Shown: one piece after another, positions 8,601 through 16,139 of the stretch
How positions within the stretch are numbered: the stretch's first letter is position 1
How the letters are laid out: each line of letters begins with the position of its first letter
Virus record (IMG/VR): IMGVR_UViG_3300009418_000094
Span: 1-27,337 of that record
Direction: 5' to 3' (one strand)
Source: a virus
Length of the DNA: 27,337 nucleotides
Program-made: the position numbers and the translations under genes
Notes under the pieces: generated by a model
Told to the model about the DNA's origin: nothing
The model's input: the letters and a program-made list of their open reading frames with translations, nothing else
The model's database searches: none

Positions 8601-8845
8601 AAGTGTACGTCATCGTTTGCACTAAGCAAAGGAATGTTCAAAGCTCCGTCTCTATCACTATCCTCATCAACAGTACCATCAATAAACTTGAATCCATTTC
8701 TTTTCTCTAAAGATTTTTCTATAGTAACAATACAGTTATCTAGTTCTTGTGCCTCGTTTAGTTGCCGTTTGCTTGGAGGAGTTCTCCCAACTCCACCACT
8801 AAGAGAGTTAATAGGTATTACAACTTTACTACTTCTTTTAGCCAT
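2642..8845 (-). CDS. Giant tail tubular protein B (T7 gp12-like) with Cys-rich insert
   Basis: Tail nozzle homologue of about 2067 residues; T7 gp12 has about 800. ATG at 8845 has GAGG 8 bases upstream and overlaps the tail tube A stop by 8 bases; an open frame continues 13 codons upstream but lacks a better start. Family landmarks: N-terminal GGVGRTPPSKRQLNEAQELDN (residues about 14-35), NRLWFASDDTVFSSASNDYF (about 502-521), PMGSQIYFF (about 603), and the end NITNIELNGTFVPR matching the gp12 C-terminus. Between them, residues about 913-1207 hold about 62 Cys in CPNG, CPDG, CC and CxC units. A further segment to about residue 1550 has scattered Cys. The likely role is the nozzle ring under tail tube A; the insert would project from it (inference). 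Confidence 0.85.
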   Translation of the reverse strand: MAKRSSKVVIPINSLSGGVGRTPPSKRQLNEAQELDNCIVTIEKSLEKRNGFKFIDGTVDEDSDRDGALNIPLLSANDDVHFDWLDLDGSNRFLIAINSSSTSFENLISVFKIDDNGIVTEETVDTTVENASDFYDYVTYAKEAFSTSERLKTIPFGSSLFILNNQVEAGYEQGFPGEDITYLTSRYAEGGEIAEFKTTINVGTIGNINNFRSLIVTWDWVNETLSDIESTPDELKTGSFSASLEAITFTDTAADPDVISVNYPRTTNDIVRSLLKDLLLNPPGGNNFPFEPVSIEIEGTTAEAKIVFKSTTEYKYSMVVTAVEGVEDSTTGPGFTAALDVSESGSAHTSQINVDKDIRTDDVLGQSVQNFSKIPLPPASDDNVNLNGAETVLAEIAGETGSTAGYGKVFFTRESFGTTPSAYYRTISTDKQPFFERIRSQDGNCLFDKKKMPIILDYVTAENKWVVKYPTWKTRTSGNKISNKGPLVFEDGAKAKITDMCIWRNRLWFASDDTVFSSASNDYFNLWLDDPDNIVDTDPIDIRAGAEKSSTIASMVPFKDYIFVNTLGDTQYEVVGSENQISPFTAKLAPSSFYSTEPLIDPVPMGSQIYFFSPYKLFLYFSSSSATVNQAIEVSKHAEGYLPKEISLMEALPNKDMIIMVDKVFYNTMYVYINRWEGDRVAQNAFFKWTLPSNSKVLSVREFDNEIFITVARTWYTAFGTNPRTSIFLQRMNMNTDPETVPRMDRRSVSSDYLFSPEGNIAIIPELYVTYATITELGEIYTGQADFFEWEVVNEGAISRRFNASISSYNSDDNFIEWEGGEAQEYLYNPEGTGYELLNSGSLAPDGTLLDRTTVFHKINEEKLKVRYNELCNSCDETIMFENEIVFEDITDPDNIIEYRRKHRFFVNQLTPLDTCPYGNTPGSACCPEGTYLAGFECTTCDSSECDPYGVCEDGPSGPEGCCDDGLSGPCCCGGSEVQCPNGDCSLCDCPEPCNCTGQCGCECDPDTVECCPNGGGEPPCCPNGSAAQGESCAKFNGCDNCPCADGSLPLETGVPCCVGKNGDILGPSPCCLNPSDTYYLESCASLGCPDDCCCCDSVDDCYECDNQQDPCSGGDQQGKCPDPKCGCEGVCPDGTCMQDGDCSCPSNCGCDYGPCNPCNCDLGCLDHNGHCIGGVQCGDNEDCPEGFYCCFNSYCWPDGRACLPWTLQGGPHLECSTASDFFDYDSGPHFAVLDVYSMLVGGTSSVACSQTIAGVPTCHTDDCISDSGEDLPQGGICHTNYLGGLFCNDDCSPYSLTGDDSSEYYRKVSHWLDDDNTSLSMTCSGLRVGSIGSLASGSCWVDVHIPSGFGPPFVSYPNDDCFTNYIDFPYEIPASNRKIVLNAFPGTDTDSANKVIIDWKDPAFENFCEDAASQGEGLLACGATLSVCGTTLSNRNKGPSQVFAGPIKLLRFANGSCQVTIPSTGEPYLVDTTGDGEGDTPMYYSMIKFLGVSYHHMVAKNIRPCVEICALAGCINTAPCNSISACCTEDPPSNNEISFDPSDCECGKADSADANPAASVYNPLFDMVSSLYGQSDSSKGRKSKTIDDLHNKYRISHDRKTEQNTRAPLSPGSSYQTVQSQTTYTENVILGEIPSTKDTFLRAVLEDSMKDRNGPFKSFGAANYLGRLYSGPQLFANSVRHKRSGNDKNVAWRDSLNIPPEVEKMRGMTIGKYPDGTVKGSNFVGYSFTIQYSSIYMGSGSGSTPVPSFPGPIDNNSNYDTLSSADGRSFIQLPYHNPNIFEVVLGNEWEGVGDYRPGQVFKCYNYSYGAGYARYEIDESTMGVKVVGTVGDIEGDGSPKRTVLELIGINDFLLPPYAKEFIDYGSITDSSTDTNTSLLPSDLAYDSNYVADIVQYNQLDCGTLEESLDNIGENLYFVYDFGIITNNATFLKQDFIIGENFRMRAMLSPPTYRDQNNNTIEGVFKVLTMNTRHFNTGKYRLNVYKDNAIVSSVLNSPPKRSKIFGIDPFYEASIATEYQGEFTQKVFLNANDCFITITSNTPDPVNITNIELNGTFVPRKRSSAES
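5225..6108 (-). other. Cysteine-rich domain inside tail tube B
   Basis: This is the segment of the tail tube B gene coding for the disulfide- or metal-type domain. It runs from a CPYGNTPGSACC unit to a CWPDGRACLPW unit. Roughly one residue in five is Cys, with Gly, Pro, Asp and Asn making up much of the rest. Recurrent units are CPNG, CPDG or CPEG followed by CC or CxC; one run is CCCC. The last unit, EDCPEGFYCCFNSYC, recalls eukaryotic WAP/granulin or EGF-type small disulfide modules, but that is resemblance of spacing only. The frame is uninterrupted across the segment, so it is not a sequencing artefact of frameshifts. Confidence 0.85.
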
Positions 8846-11800
8846 TAGGTAGTCCTCTCCATTTTCTTCTAGGCCAAGCATCATTAGATCCTACAGTCCT
8901 ATTTCTGTGAACAGCTTTATAAACATTAGGATCACCAGTAACTAAAATATTTCTTCCACGACTGGTAATATCTTTAGACTTAGACAGCCATTTGGATTCT
9001 GTCTCTCGTCTTAATAGAATCTGATCTACATTCAAGTCTCCAACAACTATTCTTTGATATTCTCGAACAGCACTATCTATTATAGAACTTTGCATAGAAG
9101 TTTCAACTTCTTCCCAAGGAATGAAATAAATAACTTCAACATTTCTACCATCAGTAACTTTAGTATCATCCCATTCAAGAGTATCGTTTGTAAGATTCTT
9201 TAGATATATCTTTCCATCTTGTTGTCTAAAATAGTCTGCACCATTTATTAGAATATCATCACTATCATATTCAAAGTCGCCTTCTAAATGACCATTTGCA
9301 TATCTTGCAGATAAGATTGTTTTATTAACAGGACCTTCGGTAAGGTCAAATATCTCTGCGTTTTCTTGTAAGACTATCTTCTTTGATATAGCATTAACAG
9401 GAAGGGAATATGTTGCACTTGTTCCTGCGGTATCGGTATAGCTAATGGAAACAGTATCTCCATCTGAATACTTATGTCCAGAAGACAGAATAGATACCGA
9501 AGCTGGCTGAACATTTTTAACTTTTGTAAGATTGAAGATAGACGAAACATAACTATTAGAAATAACAGTACTATCTCCATCAACAGTCAGTTGCATACCT
9601 CTTACTAAGGCACTTGAAGTGTCATCGGCTTGGTCATCAACAGCATAAACTACACCACTTGTAATAGTATTTGTTCCTCCTACTGTACCTCTTACATTAA
9701 ATACCGAAGCTACGGCATCATGAATAACACCTGAACCACTAACTACCTCACAAACAGCAAACTCGGTTACATTAGAAGTAACATCTGGATAATTAGTATT
9801 ATCATCTACCATTTCATTACTATATCCCCAACCATAACTTGTAAAGGCATCTGATCCGACAATATCAGTCTTATCAGTATACTTCAAAGTTAATCCAGAT
9901 ATAGATCCGCTTGTAACTTCTCCTGCTCTAAATACAACCGAAGATGTACTGGTTGAAGGAGACTTGATCGTGAGAACATCTCCTACAACATACCCACTAC
10001 CGGGATTCATAATAGTAAAGTCAGTAATAACACCATTTAATACATCACTGATATATAGACTTGCTCTAGCATCAGTACCACCAGTAAAGGCGGTTGCTAC
10101 AGTACCAGAAATACCATCATTAAATGAACTACTTACAGTAACTGTTGTATTTCCTGCCGTTCCTTTTATCATTTGAGTAATAGTTAATTCATTAGTAGCT
10201 ATTGCTACATTAAATCTAGAACCACCATGTCCATTAGAACCCTCCATAGCTGTTTTTAAGTTAGCAGCTGCTTCAGCAGCAAGAGGGGAAGTATCTCTAT
10301 TAACAGCAATATTACCGTTGGTAAGAACAGTACCATTAGATGAAGTACTATACTCATAAGTCTTATCTGTACCATCAGTAGAAATAAATTGTATGGTTTC
10401 TCCAAGATCAATCGCTCCAGCAAATACAAATGCGGTCAAACTAGCAGCTGCACCTGCTCCAGTATCATTAATCTCATATTCTTGGGTCGTAGATGCAGTA
10501 TAGTCTGCACCATTATGAACAAGAGTAGCAGCATCAACCACACCAGTATATAGATTCTGATCATCAGCTGAATTATAGGTAGAGGCTGCATCTTCTGTAT
10601 AAAAGTAGAACGATGGAGCAAAGTATGACTCTGCACTAAGAGCACCTGACGATGGATAACTAACATCGGCTACTGTCTTCTGATTTGTACTGGTTACTTC
10701 TCTCTTCATCTTTATTAGAGGACCAGTAATACCTCTCTTGCTGGCTATAGCACTAAGAACAGAACCAAGACCCGCATCTGGAAACCCTAACTTAATATCC
10801 AAAGCTACAGATTCTACATCATCAGAAACTCTCTTAAGTTTCAAAGAACTAGCCCTTCCAACCTCAACCTCATATCCTCTACCGCTATCGACAATAGCTT
10901 CAAGATCTACATTTCCGCTTGCAGACTCATTTCCTTGAATAATACAATTCTCTACATCTGTTCCAGTATCCCAAACAAGATAATATAATTGTCTACCTGT
11001 ACTTCCAGAAGCAAAATCAAAGCCAGCAGTACCTCCAGTTGCTCCGTATATATTATTCATACCAAGCATATGAAGACAACCAACTGATCCTGTATCATCG
11101 TCTGTAGTACCACCATGCCAAAGAGCTTCTCCTCTATAGTTAGAAGATGCTGGCATAGTTTTAATTTTCTGAATTCCAAGAGTAGAAACAAGAGATCTTC
11201 CAGACGGATGATATGTATTTGAGGCAGGGATTGTTATACTTACTTTCTTCTGTTTAAGAGCAACGCTTGTATCTGCTGGAACACTAGAGCTATCTGCAAA
11301 AACAAATGTAATGACATCTCCTACTTCCCATCCATATCCTCCATCTACCAACTGAACATCAATGAGTTTGTCTGATGATTCTCTAAATAATGCTTTACAG
11401 TTAACACCCCCAGAACTCTTAGTAGTAGAGGTTAGAATTTGTTCTTGAAATCCAGTAGCCGTGTATGCCGCTGTTCCAATAGTAGTTAGCTCTCGTAGTA
11501 AATAATGATTAAACGTAATAGGGTTTAATACTTTATTATTAACATATCCTTTAATTTGACAGGTATATGATTCTCCATCGTCTCCTGTATAGGAGGTGGG
11601 ATGAGTATAAAGTTTAGATGTTCCATCCAACCCTGCTATTCTACTATCAAACGTATACCACGTTGCCGCAGTAAAGTTAGATGAGTTAAGTTCACCAGCA
11701 TCTTCAAGACACAAACTTGCATTACTATCCGATTCAACATCGGGAGGAAGCACATTATTTTTAATAGTTGTAGTTACACTAGATCTACTAGATCCACTAA

Positions 11801-12929
11801 GATCTTGGTAGCTGCCTTGATAAGGAGGGAAAAGGACATAGGTTCCTGCTGTGTTTAGTTTTCCTCTATCCTTAAAGTCACCTAATGTTTTGACAACACC
11901 ATCAGCCAGTGTTATATTAGCCCTAGCTCTTTTACCAGTACCAGTACCACTTAAGTATTGAATCTCTTGACTCTTGGTTTTACTAGAACTATAGTTATAT
12001 CCCGGATAGGATTTGGTAGTCGATGTTGATAGGTTCCAGAAGTTGTTTGTTGCATTGGTTACAGACGTACTAGTATCCAGAAGAACACTAGAAGAAGTCT
12101 TTTGTGGAGCAGTAGATCCAGAACCATCTTCAAAATATCGAAGAGCACCAGTACTTGCAGTTACGGTACATACGACACCACCAGCATTATATTCTTCAGC
12201 TCCCCAACAACTAGTATTACTAGTAGTATTAGCAGCACTTACTGAATCCCAGATCCATCTAGTTGTTTCTAGATCTCCAATGAGAGGATCTTCAAAGGCA
12301 TGAGTACCGCCATGATTACCATCAGCACCAAAGCCAGAAGCTACTGGTTTAATTCTTACCTCATCCCCATCAGCAAATCCAGACCCATTATAGTTAGGAG
12401 ATACGGTAAAGCTTTCACAGACACCCATAAGGTAGGAAACATCAACAGTTACACTAGTATCCGTACCATCTATAGTTCTTAACTTAACAGCATCGGATGT
12501 CGTGGTAGTCCCGAACATATTAGAAATAGCATCATGTCCTGAGTCGCCTTCTTCTATTTGTTTAATCCAATTCTTACCATAAGAAGCCAATGTTAATCCA
12601 TCAGATGGAATAGTATTGGCTGTAAAAACAACACTAATAGATAATCCAGTATCAAACGTAAACGTCTTCAGTGTACCAGAATCCAACAGCACAGTATTTG
12701 CAGTAGTAGTAGTGGGTAGACCCATGTTTACAACAGAACCAAGAAAATACTTCTTGATATCTTTGTTGTGTAGTGTACCTCTTAACTGATAGTCTCTAAC
12801 AGTTTCATTGAAAACATATTTAGCTATCGTTAGATCAACAGATTGGTCATCATCAAGAGATGTTACTATTTGCTCCCCACTATTGAGGAGCATACGATTA
12901 ATAGCTTCTAACTTAGAAATCATTCCCAT
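8838..12929 (-). CDS. Giant tail tubular protein A (T7 gp11-like) with large internal insert
   Basis: A 1363-residue protein at the gene 11 position; T7 gp11 has 196. ATG at 12929 follows AAGGAG by 7 bases. The first 70 residues (LEAINRMLLNSGEQIVTSL, then a helix ending in VRDYQLRG) match the gatekeeper N-terminus. The last 180 or so (IPWEEVETSMQSSIIDSAVREYQRIVVGD, then RRETESKWLSKSKD) match its C-terminal helices. In between are over 1000 Ser/Thr/Gly-rich beta-like residues. These hold five or six units of the type GSGYVVGDVLTI (around residues 182, 530, 684, 807, 976, 1150). A segment at about 832-953 with TDGTDKTYEY, TAGNTTVTV and FTGGTD looks like a repeat module of phage surface proteins. 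The likely role is the ring joining portal to nozzle, with the insert on its outside (inference). Confidence 0.82.
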   Translation of the reverse strand: MGMISKLEAINRMLLNSGEQIVTSLDDDQSVDLTIAKYVFNETVRDYQLRGTLHNKDIKKYFLGSVVNMGLPTTTTANTVLLDSGTLKTFTFDTGLSISVVFTANTIPSDGLTLASYGKNWIKQIEEGDSGHDAISNMFGTTTTSDAVKLRTIDGTDTSVTVDVSYLMGVCESFTVSPNYNGSGFADGDEVRIKPVASGFGADGNHGGTHAFEDPLIGDLETTRWIWDSVSAANTTSNTSCWGAEEYNAGGVVCTVTASTGALRYFEDGSGSTAPQKTSSSVLLDTSTSVTNATNNFWNLSTSTTKSYPGYNYSSSKTKSQEIQYLSGTGTGKRARANITLADGVVKTLGDFKDRGKLNTAGTYVLFPPYQGSYQDLSGSSRSSVTTTIKNNVLPPDVESDSNASLCLEDAGELNSSNFTAATWYTFDSRIAGLDGTSKLYTHPTSYTGDDGESYTCQIKGYVNNKVLNPITFNHYLLRELTTIGTAAYTATGFQEQILTSTTKSSGGVNCKALFRESSDKLIDVQLVDGGYGWEVGDVITFVFADSSSVPADTSVALKQKKVSITIPASNTYHPSGRSLVSTLGIQKIKTMPASSNYRGEALWHGGTTDDDTGSVGCLHMLGMNNIYGATGGTAGFDFASGSTGRQLYYLVWDTGTDVENCIIQGNESASGNVDLEAIVDSGRGYEVEVGRASSLKLKRVSDDVESVALDIKLGFPDAGLGSVLSAIASKRGITGPLIKMKREVTSTNQKTVADVSYPSSGALSAESYFAPSFYFYTEDAASTYNSADDQNLYTGVVDAATLVHNGADYTASTTQEYEINDTGAGAAASLTAFVFAGAIDLGETIQFISTDGTDKTYEYSTSSNGTVLTNGNIAVNRDTSPLAAEAAANLKTAMEGSNGHGGSRFNVAIATNELTITQMIKGTAGNTTVTVSSSFNDGISGTVATAFTGGTDARASLYISDVLNGVITDFTIMNPGSGYVVGDVLTIKSPSTSTSSVVFRAGEVTSGSISGLTLKYTDKTDIVGSDAFTSYGWGYSNEMVDDNTNYPDVTSNVTEFAVCEVVSGSGVIHDAVASVFNVRGTVGGTNTITSGVVYAVDDQADDTSSALVRGMQLTVDGDSTVISNSYVSSIFNLTKVKNVQPASVSILSSGHKYSDGDTVSISYTDTAGTSATYSLPVNAISKKIVLQENAEIFDLTEGPVNKTILSARYANGHLEGDFEYDSDDILINGADYFRQQDGKIYLKNLTNDTLEWDDTKVTDGRNVEVIYFIPWEEVETSMQSSIIDSAVREYQRIVVGDLNVDQILLRRETESKWLSKSKDITSRGRNILVTGDPNVYKAVHRNRTVGSNDAWPRRKWRGLPNG

Positions 12930-12944
12930 TATAGTGCTCCTTAT

Positions 12945-12985
12945 AAAAAACTAAAAACCCACTCTCCCCTTTCGAGAAGAGAGGG
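12945..12985 (-). terminator. Rho-independent terminator after the major capsid gene
   Basis: Read on the minus strand, CC-CTCTC-TTCT pairs with AGGG-GAGAG-(T bulge)-GG around a CGAA loop. That gives 11 base pairs, two of them G-T, followed directly by G, five T, AG and six T. It lies about 40 bases after the capsid stop and just before the tail tube A ribosome binding site. This matches the position of T-phi downstream of T7 gene 10 and would lower expression of tail genes relative to capsid. Confidence 0.8.
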
Positions 12986-13026
12986 CGAATGTCAATATAA
13001 TATTATAAATAAAAATAATATAATTA

Positions 13027-14553
13027 TTATGACTTAACAAATGCTCCCGGTATTGCACCAAGACCAGTAGGAATATTATTTGATAGTGCAGAATCAAGTG
13101 CAGGTTTACCATTGAATAGTGCATTTCCATACAGGTCAATAAGAATGGAACCTTTAGCTGCATCTACAGAACCAGAAGCGTTAATTTCTGCTAACGTAAT
13201 ATCATCAGTATCAGTTTCGTTCATTTCTAAAGCACCTCCTGCGATGTCATCCACCTCAGCAGTTACAGAACCTTTGTACTTGATACCATCAAGGACAACA
13301 CCTGTGCATTCTGGTTTAAGAATACCAGTACCACCCATCATAGAAGCAACAGTAAATACTGTATTTCTACGAACATCATCTACTGTATCAACTTTAAGAC
13401 CTTGTAGTCTAATTGATGCAATAGCTGAAGCTGTAAACATAAGTGCTTTAATACCAGCTTCAAGACCTTGAACATTATACTTATCTTCACCAATAACTGG
13501 TACAAGATTAGTGTCAGGTGATGCATCAGGATTACTTGTGGCAACAGTTGCATAGTTTGCAACAGGTAGGTGATTGCTCTTAACAATAGTAACACCCATG
13601 TAAACTAGAGTATCACCTAGTCCAAACATACCTTGAGATAAACCAGCACCTAAGCCACCCATGTCTTCAGTTGCACCGAATAAAGGTCTACGACCGCCAT
13701 CATCAAGATCGCCGGTTGCACGAGCAACACCAAGAGCACGGATATCTTGGAAAGTTCTTGGTTCAACTACTAAGAAGTATGGTTCTTCAGGAATGTCAGC
13801 TTCTTGTTGACGTACTAAGAAGTCTTCCACATATTGAAGAAGTTCTAAAGCAGCTGTAGTTCTATTTGCAGCAGATGCAGTGCCACTTCCTAAGTATTGG
13901 AAGTTATCACGAGTTCTTGCAAATCCAAACTGGTGTCTAGGTTGCATACCTCGTGTACTAGCTATACCTGCGGTAACAGTTCCCCACAAAGTGGAATCGT
14001 TGCCCGGAGCACCAACTTCGTCAAAAGATAAACAAACTGTATCTATAGCAGTCTTTTCAAGCTCAATACTGTTGCATATAGCACGAGATACGAAAGACGC
14101 AAGTTGTTTATCACGAGTAGAAGCAAGACGCAAACCAGCTTGACGTGCAAGCTCTGCTCTGTATTCCCACTGTGATACCATTTGGTCAATGTTGTCTAGC
14201 TCGAAGTGAGCAGCCATTGGACGCTTGTCCAAAGTAACAACAAATGAATCTGAAATTGGTGAGTTACCGTCTTTATCGTTACCACCACCAAGCTCTTCAC
14301 CCGCAGCCCAGACAGCGTTAAGACCTACTGTACCAGTGATTGGGAACTCCATTTGCATACCACTAGCAATTTGTCTGCTAGTAACTAAATTTTCAAACAT
14401 ATTATATTCGTCATACGCATTGATGACTTCACCCGACCATATCGGGAGCCACAAACGACCCGGAGCACCCGGAGTTGTAGCAGTATGGAGCGAAGTATCT
14501 GCTCGATACCCGATATCTCCATGAAGTAGAATTTGATCTCCACTAAATGCCAT
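13027..14553 (-). CDS. Major capsid protein (T7 gp10-like position)
   Basis: A 508-residue protein; ATG at 14553 follows AAAGGAGATTTATC and the gene ends in tandem TAA TAA. The N-terminal part (LFLPIWSGEV-type sequence, read here as LWLPIWSGEVINAYDEYNMF) and the following TSRQIASGMQMEFPITGTVG, AAHFELDNID and RQAGLRLASTRDK segments are typical of podovirus HK97-fold capsid proteins. It sits directly after the scaffold and before tail tube A. It is about 150 residues longer than T7 gp10A; the extra C-terminal part from about residue 415 (GVVLDGIKYKGSVTAEV onward) may be an added surface domain. Codon use looks more regular and GC-richer than in the tail genes, as expected for the most highly expressed gene. 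The terminator just downstream fits that. Confidence 0.88.
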   Translation of the reverse strand: MAFSGDQILLHGDIGYRADTSLHTATTPGAPGRLWLPIWSGEVINAYDEYNMFENLVTSRQIASGMQMEFPITGTVGLNAVWAAGEELGGGNDKDGNSPISDSFVVTLDKRPMAAHFELDNIDQMVSQWEYRAELARQAGLRLASTRDKQLASFVSRAICNSIELEKTAIDTVCLSFDEVGAPGNDSTLWGTVTAGIASTRGMQPRHQFGFARTRDNFQYLGSGTASAANRTTAALELLQYVEDFLVRQQEADIPEEPYFLVVEPRTFQDIRALGVARATGDLDDGGRRPLFGATEDMGGLGAGLSQGMFGLGDTLVYMGVTIVKSNHLPVANYATVATSNPDASPDTNLVPVIGEDKYNVQGLEAGIKALMFTASAIASIRLQGLKVDTVDDVRRNTVFTVASMMGGTGILKPECTGVVLDGIKYKGSVTAEVDDIAGGALEMNETDTDDITLAEINASGSVDAAKGSILIDLYGNALFNGKPALDSALSNNIPTGLGAIPGAFVKS

Positions 14554-14697
14554 GATAAATCTCCTTTATCATATATTATGAATTTAAAATAAAAATACAA
14601 TATACGACAGCTACCTTAGAATTATTCTTTCGAGTTCTTTGGTAAAAGGAAACCATTCAATATCCCCTAAGAATATTTATTGTTTCAAACGCATTAA
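14554..14697 (-). promoter_or_regulatory. Capsid gene leader, possible promoter
   Basis: This is the longest noncoding gap in the window (144 bases), between the scaffold stop and the capsid start. It ends with the strong AAAGGAG site of the capsid gene. A weak sigma70-like pair can be read on the minus strand, TTGTAT (14595-14600) and TAATAT (14573-14578) with 16 bases between, but AT-rich DNA gives such matches by chance. A 26-codon frame starting ATGGTTTCC near 14656 also fits in the gap and is probably spurious. No T7-type promoter is visible on the minus strand. Confidence 0.25.
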
Positions 14698-15678
14698 TTA
14701 AAAGTGACCCTGTATAATTCCTTGAGAAGCATTAACTCTTTGTTGTACAGCTTCTCGGAATCGAGGATCAACTTTGTATCTTGGGTTTCTCATATCTGCC
14801 ATCATCTCTTGTTGACTTGCATACCCTACAACTTGTTTAGACATAGCTTCACCCGCTTGTCTCCTGTTTGGAGTAGGTGTAGGCTCTTGTCGCCTTATAC
14901 TAGAAGCAGCCTGATTGTAGCGTTGTTGCAACCCCAGAAGAGTTGTAGCATAACTAGGTGAACGAAGCTGTGCATTAATAGCATCCCGTTCGCCACCTTC
15001 GAGATTATCTCTCGCCCAACCCAAAATATTATTGAGGTTTTCTTCTCCCCCAACATGACCAGCAGCAGTACGGAAAGCTTCCTTATTAGCTGCTTGTCTT
15101 CCATAAACAAAATGATCAATCACTTCATCAGTAACACCCATCTTTGTTCTGATTTGATCTCTAGACTCAGGAGTAAGTTCTCCATTAGCCTCGATTTCTT
15201 CTCCCCATTTATTCCACTCGTTCACAGTAACCTGATCTAAGGCACTTTCTTTCGTAGTGGGTTCAGGAGGAGTATCAATCTGAAGCTGCTCCCCTTTTTG
15301 AGGATCAGCAATAGGTGCTTCAACGGCAGGTTGTCCTGCGTTGGGATCATAGTTTGGATTTGTAATTCCATTTTCATTATATTGAGTCTTAAGCTCAGAA
15401 ATTTCTTGACGAGCTTGAGTATAATTCTTTTGGGCTTCAAACAAACTATCAAACCAACCATCTGCATTCTTAAAGTTTGCAGGGATTTCCTTCCCTTGAT
15501 CTCTGACATGACTTAGGAACGCCTGTTTCTCATGAGTATATTGTGCAATATCTTCTTGAGCAATGTTTTCAGGAATTCCACCTTGAGATAGTTCCGGTGT
15601 AGATTGTTCCGTAGCCAATTGTTCCGTTGGAGTTGGCTCTGGAGTCTGTGGAGTCTCATTTACTTGTTGATCAGTCAT
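14698..15678 (-). CDS. Scaffolding (capsid assembly) protein, T7 gp9-like
   Basis: A 326-residue acidic protein with ATG at 15678 after AGGAGAAATAG. The first 60 residues are disordered, rich in Thr, Pro, Glu and Gln (TPEPTPTEQLATEQSTPE). The middle is helical with ADGWFDSLFEAQKNYTQAR and a predicted helical block at about residues 148-245. The C-terminus ends in MRNPRYKVDPRFREAVQQRV, the conserved basic helix by which podovirus scaffolds bind capsid protein. The position directly before the capsid gene agrees. The protein directs procapsid assembly and leaves the shell before packaging. Confidence 0.85.
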   Translation of the reverse strand: MTDQQVNETPQTPEPTPTEQLATEQSTPELSQGGIPENIAQEDIAQYTHEKQAFLSHVRDQGKEIPANFKNADGWFDSLFEAQKNYTQARQEISELKTQYNENGITNPNYDPNAGQPAVEAPIADPQKGEQLQIDTPPEPTTKESALDQVTVNEWNKWGEEIEANGELTPESRDQIRTKMGVTDEVIDHFVYGRQAANKEAFRTAAGHVGGEENLNNILGWARDNLEGGERDAINAQLRSPSYATTLLGLQQRYNQAASSIRRQEPTPTPNRRQAGEAMSKQVVGYASQQEMMADMRNPRYKVDPRFREAVQQRVNASQGIIQGHF

Positions 15679-15692
15679 CTATTTCTCCTATG

Positions 15693-16127
15693 TTATTTGG
15701 CAGATGCGCTGCCAAAATAAAATCCTATAATAGCAAGCAACGCTTGCCTGTTTTCTTCTGCAAAGAGATAACCATTAATCTCTTTAAAAACTGTTTCTTC
15801 TTTGCCACCAAAAAGACCAAAGAAAAATTCTTGTGTCTTTTGGGTAACCTCTACAACGATAGGTATGTTAAAAATTGGAGCAATAAAAGGAGCATACATA
15901 CACGCAAACAAAACAGAAAGGACAATGATCCTTCTTGTTATTCTGCCAGCATCAATGCCGACCCTTTTAACAGCACTATTTGCAGTATCATCTGAAGCTT
16001 TCTGAGCCTGAAGCATAAGCTTCATTCTCTCTTGCTCATTCTTTCTTTTCTCTGCTTGTTGTTTAAAAATAAACCCAGCAAGAGAACCACCTAGCATTGT
16101 AACTACATCGGGTGTTAAAAAATCCAT
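15693..16127 (-). CDS. Holin-like membrane protein
   Basis: A 144-residue protein with ATG at 16127 after AAGGAGATTATGT. It has a weak hydrophobic segment near the N-terminus (VVTMLGGSLAGFIF), then a charged helix (QQAEKRKNEQERMKLMLQAQK), a strong membrane segment at about 64-91 (RIIVLSVLFACMYAPFIAPIF) and a last one at about 129-140 (LLAIIGFYFGSASAK). The arrangement, and the closing IIGFYFGS, resembles the three-segment holin family of gene transfer agents and marine phages. It would form or seed holes in the inner membrane for lysis. No endolysin is next to it, so a structural membrane role cannot be excluded. Confidence 0.6.
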   Translation of the reverse strand: MDFLTPDVVTMLGGSLAGFIFKQQAEKRKNEQERMKLMLQAQKASDDTANSAVKRVGIDAGRITRRIIVLSVLFACMYAPFIAPIFNIPIVVEVTQKTQEFFFGLFGGKEETVFKEINGYLFAEENRQALLAIIGFYFGSASAK

Positions 16128-16139
16128 ACATAATCTCCT

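Noticed and set aside
12975-13000. TTGACA -35-like hexamer upstream of tail tube A
   Set aside because: No -10 element follows at 16-18 bases; the expected place is taken by the terminator stem.
14600-14680. 26-codon frame and a T7-promoter-like ATACGAC string in the capsid leader
   Set aside because: The small frame has no recognisable product, and the promoter-like string (AATATACGACAG) lies on the plus strand, against transcription, and lacks the rest of the T7 consensus.
15627-16005. Plus-strand frames of 122 and 67 codons opposite the holin-like gene
   Set aside because: Antisense shadows over a well-supported minus-strand gene with its own AAGGAG site.
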